Shown here: positions 22,481-33,490 of the stretch, piece after piece | How positions within the stretch are numbered: the stretch's first letter is position 1 | How the letters are laid out: every line of letters begins with the position of its first letter | Assembly: GCA_033060915.1 (NCBI GenBank) | Contig: CM065381.1 | Span: forward strand, 30,129,836 to 30,193,835 | Source of the DNA: Euryodendron excelsum | Taxonomy: Eukaryota > Streptophyta > Magnoliopsida > Ericales > Pentaphylacaceae | Length of the DNA: 64,000 bases | Direction: 5' to 3' | Made by a program: the position numbers and the translations under genes | The notes under the pieces: model-generated | The model's database searches: none | Told to the model about the DNA's origin: nothing | The model's input: the letters and a program-made list of their open reading frames with translations, nothing else

Positions 22481-24229
22481 TGTTGCACCCCAATTTTTTT
22501 TAAACCCAAGCTCTCTGGGTTCGGGAAAAAGCACAGTACTCTCTCGTTAGAACTCATCCTCCTAGAAGGACGAGTGTAACTAGATTTGATCTTAAAATTA
22601 ACTAAAATTTTGAAAAAAGTTTGGAGTCGCCACCTAACATAGTTAAAGATGTGTTAGGTCACCTAAAACCAAGTGTAATCTAAAGACTAAACTTAGGTTT
22701 TTCGAAAAGGTTTTGAAATGTCCTTCTTAAGAAGGCTTTTAAAAAGGGGTTTTTAGCAACATTTTGAAAATGTTTGTAAAGCCCTTTTGGAAAAAATGAC
22801 TCCGGATTGGTCTTTGAAACTAGAAATCTATGGTCTGGAGGTTGGTTACATGTAAGGAAGATATCCTAAGATCATCACCCTACCTCACCCTTTTGATACC
22901 TACATGTCTAACCACCTTTAATTCACTCACTTGAATAACCAGTTACTATTATTCACTAGATATCTACTTTAGAATTTTGAAAATAGGGTTTGGTCATCAC
23001 TTTTTGGATGAATGATGCATGATACAAGTTTTGAAAAAGATGTTTGAAAATACAAAAGTTTTAAAGGGATTTGAAATAAAAATCTTGAATTGATAGACAA
23101 TTTTGAAAAGGGAACTTGGGTTGAAATAAATGTTATGACCGCACCATTTTAGGTTGCCTACATATCTCATTTGGCAAGAATCAGGTCATTCATAGTTCGC
23201 GCAAGGGCCCAATAGAAAGGAGGCACATTGGGACCTTTGGAAAGCTTTAAAGACACAATGAGTCTTTGGAAAGGTTTGAAGACGCTTTGAGGTCTTCGAA
23301 AAAAGAGAACTTGAGAGTTTAGAAAAATACCTTTGAAATGGGACTTGGGATGTCTGGAGTGTTTTTGAAATCGGGTTTGAAAATGTTTTTAAACATTTTT
23401 AAAATTAGCTCAAGAGAGTTTTGAAATGTTTTTGAAACAACTCAAGGGAGTTTTGAAAAGGTTTTGGAATAACTCATGGGGATTTTGAAGATGTATTTTA
23501 GGTTTTGTTTTGAAAACTTTGAAAGTAGAGTTTGGATTAGAAATACTCTTCTGAATTTGCCTTCGAAAAGCTTTTGAAAGTAGTTTTTGAATACCTTATG
23601 AAAGGCATGTTTAATATTTCATCACCTTTATGAGGTTAGTCATTGAAGAACTAAACTCCTTTAGGGTTATGAGTTTTGAAAACATGTTTGGAAAAGGGGG
23701 CTAGAGACTTCCCTTTGGTTTTTAAAACTTTAGGATTATAGAACCCTTCTTGAATATCACACTTATACTTGAACAATCCTAACCATGGAAGGATTAGAGT
23801 TACTTCAAGAATGTGATTTTTGAATATCATTTTTGAAAAGAGCTTTTGAAAACACTTTGGGTTTTGGAACCCTAGTATGGACAACCTTGAATGTTGTATT
23901 TCAATGTATCAAATTCTCTTGGAATCCTTAACCATATAGGGTTAGGGACATTTTAGAATTGTGAGTTTTTTAAAACATTTTTTAAAATTGTTTTTGAAAA
24001 ATATTAACTGTCTAGCCATTTTAGTTGAGACAAGTTTAAGAGAATTTCTTGGAAGCATTTTTTAAAATAGAGTATAAAAGTATTTGAAAAGATTTTGGAT
24101 TTGATTTTGAAATCTCAAGAGAGTAGAATGTTTTTGAAAGGATGCTATGAGTATGCTTTTGAATTGAAAGGTTATTTGAAAAGGGGTCTTTGAGTTGGAG
24201 CCTTGAAGTTGGAGATCCTTGAAGTTCAA

Positions 24230-24535
24230 CTAACCATGGTTGGGGTCGCTAGGGTTAGATTGACATAAGGTTAACTAACTTAGATTAGGTTAACTAAGGT
24301 CAAGGTAACCTTGGGTTAATTAACTTTGGTTAGGTTAACCGAGGGTTTGGTTGACTAGGATTACTTAACTTGGGTTAGGTTAACCTAGGGTTTGGTTGAC
24401 TAGGATTAACTAACTTGGGTTAGGGTAACCTAGGATTTAGTTAACTAAGGTTACCTAACTTAGGTTAGGTTAACCTAAGGTTTGGTTGACTAGGGTTAAC
24501 TAACTTGGGTTAGGTTAACCTAGGGTTTTAGAAAA
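24230..24535 (-). repeat. GGTTAACC-rich minisatellite in solo LTR
   Basis: About ten degenerate units of about 30 bp: ggttaggttaacctagg with gtttggttgactagg and ttaactaacttgg. The regularity is higher here than at 2285-2580. Confidence 0.8.
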
Positions 24536-25951
24536 GTGGTTTTGGAAAATGGTATTGAGAAGTGGTTTTGAAAGGTGGTTTTAAAAGATGGTTTTGAAAA
24601 AGTGGTTCTGAAAAGTGATTTTGTGCATGAACTATGAAAAAGTAGTTTTGGAAACCATGATTTTATGTAAAGAGCTTGTTGTTTTTATATGAAGAACTTT
24701 GATGGAAATAAACTCAAAAGAGTTAAGGTTTTTGGAGACCATTTTCGAAAAACCACTTAAACAAGTATAGGGTTTATATGGTTGATATTTAGAAACCATC
24801 TCAAAGAGGGTTTCCTTGGAACCATTATAACCACTAACTTAAAGAGAGCAAAAATTTTGAAAATCAACATAAGATGGTGGTTTTAGAAAACCATTTTCAT
24901 ACAAAATAAAGAAAATGAGTTTTTGAAAACCCCTCTTGGAGAGGGTTGCTTTGAAAATCACTTTTGGGGTGTAGAAAATCACTCTAGAGAGTTAGGGTTC
25001 CTATGGTCATTATAGTGGGAAGGCCACTCAAGCGAGGGCTCTATGGGGACCAATTCAACCACACAACTCACGAGAGCAAAGCTTTGAAAATCAATAACCA
25101 AGTGGAGAGTTGGAAAACCATTTTTATACAAGTTGAATGTAGTAAAATTCAATGATGTAAAATGGAGGCTAGGGTTCTTAGGAGGGTTCCCTAAGGCATG
25201 GAAATCTAAGGTTATAGGATTGAACTTTAAGAATCTTTAACTTGAGGGCTCTTTTAGAAAATCATTTAGGCATGAATTTTGTAAAACTCTTAGAAATGAA
25301 ACCAATAGTAGTTTGAAAATGGTTTGAAACATAGAAAACAAAGTCAAAGCAAAGCAAGCTTAGCATGGACATTATAACAACTATATGTAAAGGGTCATGA
25401 AGATACAAGGGTTAGGTTTCACCACATAGCAAGGAGCTCCAAGGGACATACCATCTCAAAGTAGGCTTGTGAGGGATCCCTCTACATGGTGGCTCTCACA
25501 AACTTTCCTTTAGGCATGACCTAAGAGCTCTTGTATTTCAAGCACACAAGAATAGGGGTAGAAGATGGGGATTAAAAGTGAGAATAGCCTAAGTGGACTA
25601 AGAGGGAGAAGAGAGAAGTGGGGGAGTATAAATCAAAAGGGAATACTACCTTTGTCTTCAAACCACTTTCAAGCTTTCATGGATGACTTGTCTTGAACTT
25701 GAATAGCCTTGGAGAGGCTTTGTCTTGGACTTGAATGGTCTTGTAGAGGCTTGAGGGTGCTGGGTATAAGTTGAATCTTGCATTGAAGGCTTGGAAATTG
25801 GAGTGTATAAGCTAGAAAGGGGTTGAATCTAGTTTGGATGCTTGGAGGGTTGAAAGAGGTTGAGTGTTTTAGGGTTGTTCAAGGTCCTGGGACGATTTAG
25901 GTAGCGCTTCACCTCTGTTTTTGGCTCCTGAATATGGAGAGGGGGAGGCCT

Positions 25952-26067
25952 GTATTTATAAGCAAATAGAAGAGGGTTGGCACATGTGCTACATGCGCTT
26001 GGGTAATTTTTTCCTTGGTTCATGTAGCACATGCACCAATACTATTCCATTGGTTAAATGCCACGTG
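25952..26067 (-). promoter_or_regulatory. Giant-LTR promoter: TATA, palindrome, CCAAT, G-box
   Basis: For minus-strand transcription, TATA is the complement of tatttataa (25952-25960). The palindrome arms CATGTGCTACATG (25983-25995) and CATGTAGCACATG (26021-26033) are exact complements separated by 25 bp. Farther upstream are attgg (CCAAT complement) near 26049 and CACGTG at 26062-26067. The same order occurs at 62969-63085. Confidence 0.75.
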
Positions 26068-27403
26068 GTACACTCTGTACTGACTCAACTTGGGGAGCAG
26101 GCAAAGTTTTGATCGATCTGATCACAATCTGGGCACATGTAGCATACGCCCCACCGTCTAGAATTTTTGTGTTAACTTTGGCTTGATAATTGTGCAATTT
26201 GGGAAGGATTCGGGAAAATCGGTCGTATCCACGATATTCCCTTACTATTTCTCAAGGATCAAAAATTTTTGGAGAGCTTAAAAGGTGTTTGGAAAAGTGA
26301 AATATCATCTCAAAAAGCGTGTATGAAAACACATTTTTGCAGAGCGTCTATGATACTCTCCGTGGAAGTTAAAAAAGTAGCAATTTTTTGGCCATATGAT
26401 CAGGGTTTGCAAGAAACGATCTCGTCGACAAGACTGTACCGTTGGAAAGTGCTCTGGAAATACTTTCGGGAATTACTTTTGAGAATTCTCTAATCTACGC
26501 ATTTCTCAAGTCGTTTGATGGTGTGTTTTAATTAGGGAATTGGAGGAAAAGACAGCCCTGGCGGAGAGTTTGTGAGACACTCCAAGGGTTATTGCAAGTG
26601 GCAATTTTCGAGCCATGCGATCGAGGGCTTCAGGAAGCGATCTATTCAATCGAGCCACGTCAATGGAAAGACCTATGGACAGGCTTCTGGGAATTCCCTG
26701 ATTTACTCATTTCTCAAGTCATTTGACCGTTCGTTATAATCTGGGAATCAAGAAAAAAAGACAACCCTAACGGAACATTTGTGAGACGCTCTAGAGGACT
26801 TTTGTCGACTTGGAAGTGTTTAGAGTCACGAGACTTACCTTGGATTGAACAGGGGCATATGATAGGATCTGCCAGTTTGGTACCTAGAGCCGGTGTGGTT
26901 TCAGGGCACGCTCACGCCACCAGGGGTAAAATGGTCATTTTAACCAAAATTGGTCGAAAAGGGTCAAGATAGATTGGGGTGGCATATTAAGCGTGTCAGA
27001 CTGTTCGGGGACAGTCCTAGGGGATGTTTTCACTATTTGGTGGGATTTGTACTATGTTGGAGTGCCCAAGTGCAAAATGGTCATTTTAACCAACGTTAAC
27101 CGAACCACGACCGAAATTGGTCAAGATGGCGTGTTGAATACGCCTAACTGTTTAGGAACATTTTGGAAGGGTGGACTTACCATCTTGAGAGATTTTGAAC
27201 TTTCTCAAAGACGTGCCTGGAGGCCCAAGGGGCAAGTTTGGTTATTAGGCCTCTGTTGGGCCCAACGAACTCGAGAAACGGTTGACTGATTGAATAGGGA
27301 TCTAAAAGTTTATTTGGGCTCGAATGTGCCTATAGAGTTTTGAAAGGGAGTTCAATCAGGCCGGAGATTGCTGAGCTGGCAAAAATGGAGTGCTTACAAA
27401 TAG

Positions 27404-28104
27404 CATATATGATATGATAAAACTGTAATATGATAAAACCAGGAGGAGTTTTCACAAAGTAAAAAAAAACATATCCCCATAACCAAACACTTACCACTAA
27501 TAACCAATTAGTAGTTCTATCAACCAAATATCCCAATAAAAAATCAGTACTAATCTCCCAAAACAAGTCACAACCATAAACCACTAATGAACTACTCCCC
27601 CTTTTTACCGCAAAAACTAACCAAGAGGCCTACTCAAAAGGTGGAGCATGGGGATGTCCTCACAACCAAGCCCGAATAGCCTAAAGATCACCGAAAATTT
27701 GGGATATCGTGAACTCTAATTGACCCATCCGAGTGCTCATAGTCGCTAACTAATCAGAAAAGACAGAGTGCATGTCATGAATATCTGCATGCATAAAAAA
27801 AATCCGCTCATCAGGAGTCATACGAGAGAATGCCTCATCATCTGAATCAACACCAGCACCTCCAAATTTGAGAATTAATGAAGGTCAATAACATAACAGT
27901 ACACCTATTATTACCTATAATCATATTGGCTTAAGAGTTTCGCTCCCCCTCAGATTAGACACTTCTGGGGAAGCTTTTGTACTCTTCTAGCAATCACAAG
28001 GTGGCTATCACTCTACTCGAAAATGGTAGCCCTTACTGTCGACTCGACACAATTTATATCTTTAATTTATGTCAGATAGCAACTTTCACACATAATCATA
28101 GATA
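27404..28104 (-). other. Surviving internal DNA of element X
   Basis: No protein match. It contains polypurine-like tracts (minus strand): AAAAAGGGGGAGTAG near 27595 and GAGGGGGAGCG near 27945, consistent with the multi-tract 3' region of a Sirevirus. 28100-28104 (agata) would be the left target duplication of copy 2; its partner is lost. Confidence 0.55.
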
Positions 28105-29742
28105 TGTTGACTCAAGATTAATCTTCATGTTGATTTTTAAGATAACAACACCATGTGGTTGTTATCTAATAATTTCAACTAAGAGTGAAAATTAAACTAC
28201 AAATCATTTGATAACATTAGAATGATTGAGATGTTGATTGCTTATCCTATAAATGATAAAAATGGTTAAAATCCATCTCAAAGAGATTGAAGCCCTTATA
28301 AGGATTCAAGAACTCATTATAAGATTCAAGGATTCAACAAAGATCATTTGAAGAGTTTTAAGTTCACTTGAAATCAATCTTTAAAGACTAAAGTGCAAAC
28401 AAAAGGGCTGACACTACAAAGGATTTCAAGCAAAATTAAAGACAGAAGTACTGCTACTTTACAAATATGGTCGACACCTTAACAAGCCCTAATGAAGAAA
28501 ATTTGGAAGCACTGGAAGCTTTAGTCGACACATCTAAGTATGGTTGACACATTATTTGAAGATTCTCAAAAAATGCAAGAACTTATTGTTAATACTTTAC
28601 AAATATGGTTGACACTTATTGAATACCCTTGATCCTCAAAAGAAAAAAAAATTCACAGCTATGGTCAACACCTTTCAAGCATGGTTGACACATTGCTTAC
28701 GACCAGCTTTCTTAATTCATACACAAAACTCTTGTCAACACTTTTTGAATATGGTTGAAACCTTAGAGATTTTTATCTTCATCAATTATGCCCAAGCTCT
28801 TGTCAACACTTTGAAGACAATGTGCAAATGAAGTAAAATAGCCCCTGAAATGGTTGATATCTTGCAAATATGGTTGACACCATCAAAAGTTGGATTTGCA
28901 AGTTCTGAAGGAAATGCTAACACTTATCGTGACACATTCAAGACAATGCTGAACAAAATTTAATAGTGCTGACACCTTGAAGGAATAGTGCCGACACTTA
29001 TCCATAACGGTCAGAAAATGTGAACGTTCTAACGGGCCGATTTTGCATTATAATATATCAAAATCATCTCCGACGGCTAGAATTTAAGGAGAGCTATATA
29101 TAAAAGATCCCAAATACATTTATGAGTCAGAAGAACACAAGATCAAGTGTTGAAGGTAAAAATTCATTAATTACATCTTATACTATGTTTTCATTCATTG
29201 GGAGGTTATTGTGTGAATTGAAACTTGCTTTATCAACTCTTGAAGAGTCCACCTCTTGTATTAAAAACCCTTATTACATTTGGGTAAGGTTGTAAACCTT
29301 GTGAGTTTGAGTGTAACTAGGGAAAAACACTTGTAAATTTAAGTGTAGCTTAGGAAAACACTTGTAAGATTGAGTAATTTTGGACAAAATCACTTGAGCT
29401 TGAGAGTTTGAAAAGAACTATTATAAAGAAATAAGATGAGCACTTGAGTAACTAGCAAGCTGTGAAAGGGGGTTTGCATAGTGGAGAATACATTCAAAAG
29501 GATCGAGGAAGAGAGGGCGTAGGCAAAAGATTGGGATGAACCTCTATAAATCTTTGTGGCGCTATCTTTTACTCTATTTTTTTCATCATTATCATCATAA
29601 TCTTCTTGCGTATATATATATATATATATATTGTGTCATGTTATTATTCCTTTGGTTTATTCTTTATTAATCTGTAATTATTGCTTTAAAGTTTTAAAAT
29701 CCTAATTCACCCCCCCTCTTGGGTTGCTATTTCAGGCTAACA
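28105..29742 (+). repeat. 5' LTR of copy 2
   Basis: 1638 bp. TATA (ctatatataaaag) is at about 29095-29107. Upstream, 28470-28990 holds more than ten copies of GTTGACAC or GTCGACAC and their complements (gtcaacac). Downstream, repeats of cacttgtaa.tt.agtgtag occupy about 29290-29400. The following acTAGTATCAGAGC (29743-29756) is a primer site with one mismatch to the Met-tRNA type. Confidence 0.88.
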
Positions 29743-30147
29743 ACTAGTATCAGAGCCGATGCTCATTACTATTAGGCTTGACATCCTATAGAAAGATCTA
29801 TGACAACCGTAGTTGGAACCTTCCTTGGAGAAGGTCAATCTGCAAACATACTTCCTATGTTCCATGGAACTAATTGCAACTACTAAAAGAATAGAATGAA
29901 AATTTATATAGACTCAGTAGATTATGAACTCTAGAGAATCATTGTGAGTGGACCCAAGGTCCTTACTGTAAGCACCCTATTTTTGCCCGCTCGGCAATCT
30001 CCGATCCACATCAGTCTTCCAGTAAAATGTCATAACACTATCAACCCAAACTAGCTCTTTCAAACTTCGCTCCAATCAGCTGGTCACTTCTGGGGCCCGT
30101 AAGGCCCAATTGAAGCCGACAAGACCATTATGTCCCTAGGCATTCCA

Positions 30148-30475
30148 GGCAACTTTTTGAGATCGGGCAGTCTCAGAAACCAATGCCATCTAAGTAGCTT
30201 CCCAAGATCGGACAATCTCAGGGACCAACACTTTATCAAATTCCAGACGGTTCACTTTTGGCACTTACTAGCCCACCAATGTAGAATGTCCGTCATTTGG
30301 TAGTTCTCCGAGACCAGGCGTTCTCAGAGACCAATACCACCCTCACAAGTAGCTTTCTGAGACCAGGCGTTCTCAGAAACCAACACCACCCTACAGGTAG
30401 CTCTCTAAGACCGGGCGGTCTTAGGGACCAACACTGCACAGGTAGCTTTCCTAGACCAAGCGGTCTAGGGAACCT
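30148..30475 (+). repeat. Tandem hairpin repeats with covarying stems (LTR A)
   Basis: Six units of about 45-55 bp, each gtag-ctt followed by an inverted repeat and accaaca. Stems: TTTCTGAGA/TCTCAGAAA (near 30355), CTAAGACC/GGTCTTAG (near 30407) and CCTAGACC/GGTCTAGG (near 30449). Loops are GGGC-like (aggc, gggc, aagc). Bases change on both sides together, so pairing is kept. Confidence 0.8.
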
Positions 30476-30949
30476 AGGTCGACACTGGCGCCTACTAGCC
30501 TGACTCGATGGAAAATGACCAAACCTGCCCCTTGGGCCTCTAGGCACATCTTGAGAAAGTTTAAAACCCCTCAAGACGGTAAGTCCACATTTCCAAAATG
30601 ATACTAAACAGTTAGGCGTACTTAACCCTCTATTTTATCCAATTTCAGTCCCATTCCAACAAACTCCAGTCAAAATGACCATTTCGCCCTTGAACGCCCC
30701 AACACAATATAAATCCCACCAAATAGTAAAAAATATCCTAGGATCATCCCTGAACGACTCGGCACGCTTAACACAACACTCTGACCCGTTCCTAGCCTTT
30801 TCAACCGAGCTCGATCAAAATGACCATTTTGGCCCTAGCGACCCAAATGCGCCCCAAAACTATACTGGTCCTAGAATATTGAATAGCGGGTCCCACCATA
30901 CACCCCTGTTTAACCCAAGGTGAACCTCACGATACTAAACACTCCTGAC

Positions 30950-31420
30950 TCAACGAAAATCTCCCTGGAACATCTCACAGACGCTCTGCCAAGATTGTCT
31001 TTTTTCCCGATTCCCTGGATATAACGCACCATCAAATGACTTGAGAAATGCATAAACTAAAGAATTCCCAAAAGCTCGTTCATAGGTCTTTTCATCAATA
31101 CAGCTCAATCAAAGAGATCACTTCCCGAAGCTCCTCATCACATGACTCGAAAACTGCTACTTTCAGAAACCCCTAGAGCGTCTCACAAACGTTCAGCCAA
31201 GATTGACTTTTTTTTCCAATTCCCTGATTATAACGCACTGTCAAACAACTTGAGAAACGCGTAAATCAGGGAATTTCTAAAATTATTTCTTGAGTACTTT
31301 CCATCGATACGGTCCGATAAGAGAGATCGCTTCCTGAAGGCCTCAATCATGTGACACACAAACAGTTACTTTTGAACCCCCACAGAGCGTATCACAGACT
31401 CTTTACAAAAATGCAATTTC
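30950..31420 (+). repeat. About 200-bp modules in LTR A upstream region
   Basis: The sequence catctcacagacgctctgcc ... gattccctg.atataacgca ... cttgagaaa.gc.taaa ... gatcacttcc is repeated at about 30975 and 31185, with a third, shorter unit after 31380. The LTR at 62230-62720 has the same modules. Repetition explains part of the great LTR length. Confidence 0.7.
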
Positions 31421-31712
31421 ATGCACGCTTCCCAAGATGATATCTCACACTTTTGAACATCGTTCAGGCTTTTTAAAAACTTAGAAGTTCACAAGAAACC
31501 CTAGGAGAACACTGTGGATGCAACCGATTTTCCCGAAACATTGTCGATTGGCACAATTATCGAGGTAAAGTTTAAATAAACACTCTCGGCGGCAGAGCAT
31601 AGACTACATGCACCCAGATTTTGATCAAATCGATCAAACTTCGCTTAGCCCTTAAGATTTAGCCAGTACAATGAGTGCTACGTGGCATTCTGCCAATAGA
31701 ACAGTACCGGCA

Positions 31713-31797
31713 AATGTAGCACATGCGCCAGGGCAAATTTTGCCCAAGCATATGTACTACATGCGCTAGTTCTCTCCAAAGTTGCCAATAAATATAG
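31713..31797 (+). promoter_or_regulatory. LTR A promoter: 51-bp palindrome and TATA
   Basis: Arms at 31713-31725 (aatgtagcacatg) and 31751-31763 (tatgtactacatg) are separated by 25 bp whose centre is the palindrome GGGCAAATTTTGCCC. The TATA-like ataaatata follows at 31789-31797. Confidence 0.75.
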
Positions 31798-33169
31798 GCC
31801 TCCCCTTCTGCACATAGGAGAATCGAAAATTATAACGAAACTCTGCACAAATAGCTCCAGAAATCCGAAACCCTCTATATATCTCTCCCTCCAAACACTT
31901 AGGTTGTATTCCACCTCACTCAAACCCATACACCTCACCTACAAGGCCCTCCATGCCTTAGAAGACCTTATTTTAGCCCCTTCCAAGTCCATCCAAGAGC
32001 AAAGTCCAAGCATCTAATGAAGTTTGAGAGTGTTTGAAGGCAAAAGGTGGTATTTCCTTTTATATTTTTGTCATCCCCCACTCCTCTCTTCTCCCTCCTA
32101 GCCTACTTAGGCTATTCTCTATTTTAATCCCCATCTTCTATCCCCCATTCTTGCATGCTTGAGACAAGAAAGCTCCTAACTCATGCTTAGAAGAAAGCTA
32201 ATGAGAGTCACCGTGTAGGAGGATCTCTCACTAGCCTACTTTAAGATGATATGACCTTAGAGCACCTTGGTTATATAGTGTAGCCTCTAGCCTTGTATGA
32301 ATTCATGACCTTCTTTGCATACGACTATCTTGTTCATGTTTTGTGTGCTTGCCTTTATTTTTATATTTATAACCATGTTTTTCAAAACTTACACTATTCC
32401 CATTTCCATGCCATTTTCAAGCTCCTTATTTCAATATTCTTTTCAAAGTGGTTCCAAGAGTTTAGGATGAAACCATAAGTAATCATGCCCTAGAAAAGCC
32501 CTCCATTAATCCCTAAACTCATATTCTTGCATCCTTACATTTCTACTAGCATAAAAATGATTTTCGGACTTATTGATTTCAAAGGTTTCTATTCTCATAA
32601 GTCTAGTGGTTGGAATAGCCTCATAGAACCCTCTCTTGAGTGGTCTCGCTTATTATTGGCCATAAGAACCCTACCTTGTTAGAATGGTTCCCTTCTCTTT
32701 CTATTATTGTATAAAAATGATTTTCACATGCTTCAATTTCAAAGGTTTCTATTCTCACAAGTTTAGTGGTTGGAATGGCCCTATGGAACCCTCTCTTGAG
32801 TGGTCTCCCTTATCATTGGTCATAGGAATCCTAACTTGTTAGAATGGTTTCCTCTTCCAAAAATAGTTTTCAAGACCTTCTTCTTAAACATGGCTTTCAA
32901 AAGTTCATTAAAAATAATTTTCCAAAACTAGTCCTTATTATAATGATTTTCAAAGTCCCTACTCTTTTCAAGATAAAAGGTTATAATAGTCCTAAGGAAA
33001 CCTTCTTCGGAATAGTTTTCAAACATCAACCATATAAACCATATACTTGACTAGAGTCAATTTTCATGAAAATAATCTTCAAAAGGTTTTTTTACAATAG
33101 CCCTTTGCATAACATAATTTGTTTTCCAAAACCCCTTTTAAAAATGTATAAAACCCTAGTTCAAAACCA

Positions 33170-33490
33170 CCTTCCAACCCTAAGTTAACTTGACCCTAAT
33201 TGTCCAACCTATATTAGCCAAACCTTAGGTTAACCCAACCATAGTTAGTTAACCCTAGGTCACCTCAGCCCTAGGTTAACCTAACCATAGTTAGTTAACC
33301 CTAGATCACCTTAACCCTAGGTCAACCTAACCCAAGTTAGTTAATCCTAGGTCAATCCAACCTTAGTCCAATTTAACCTTAATTGTCCCAACCTTAGGTT
33401 AACCTAATTTTAGTTAGTTAACCTTAGGCTACCTTAACCCTAGGTTAACCTAACACGAGTTAGTTAACCTTAAGTCAATCCAACCTAAGT
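33170..33490 (+). repeat. GGTTAACC-type minisatellite in LTR A
   Basis: Reverse orientation to the tracts at 2285 and 24230: ccctaggttaacctaacc, agttagttaacc and ccctaggtca alternate over about 320 bp. Confidence 0.8.

Larger units (their letters stand above)
22481..27398 (-). mobile_element. Complete solo giant LTR, 4918 bp
   Basis: Minus strand: starts TGTAAGCACTCC and ends GGGGTGCAACA; target duplication AATAG at 22476-22480 and 27399-27403. It is non-coding. In transcription order it has gacttacc/cattttaacc modules, a 13-25-13 palindrome (25983-26033), a TATA box (complement of 25952-25960), a long transcribed part, the GGTTAACC tract (24230-24535), the conserved block (23140-23205) and an end with a purine-rich stretch. 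It gives the clearest full length for this family. LTR size suggests Ty3-gypsy Tat/Ogre-like, but no internal domain proves it. Confidence 0.93.

Noticed and set aside
30293..30574. Pro/Arg-rich repeat proteins on both strands
   Set aside because: Both are produced by the hairpin repeats of LTR A; no start context or conservation of frame.
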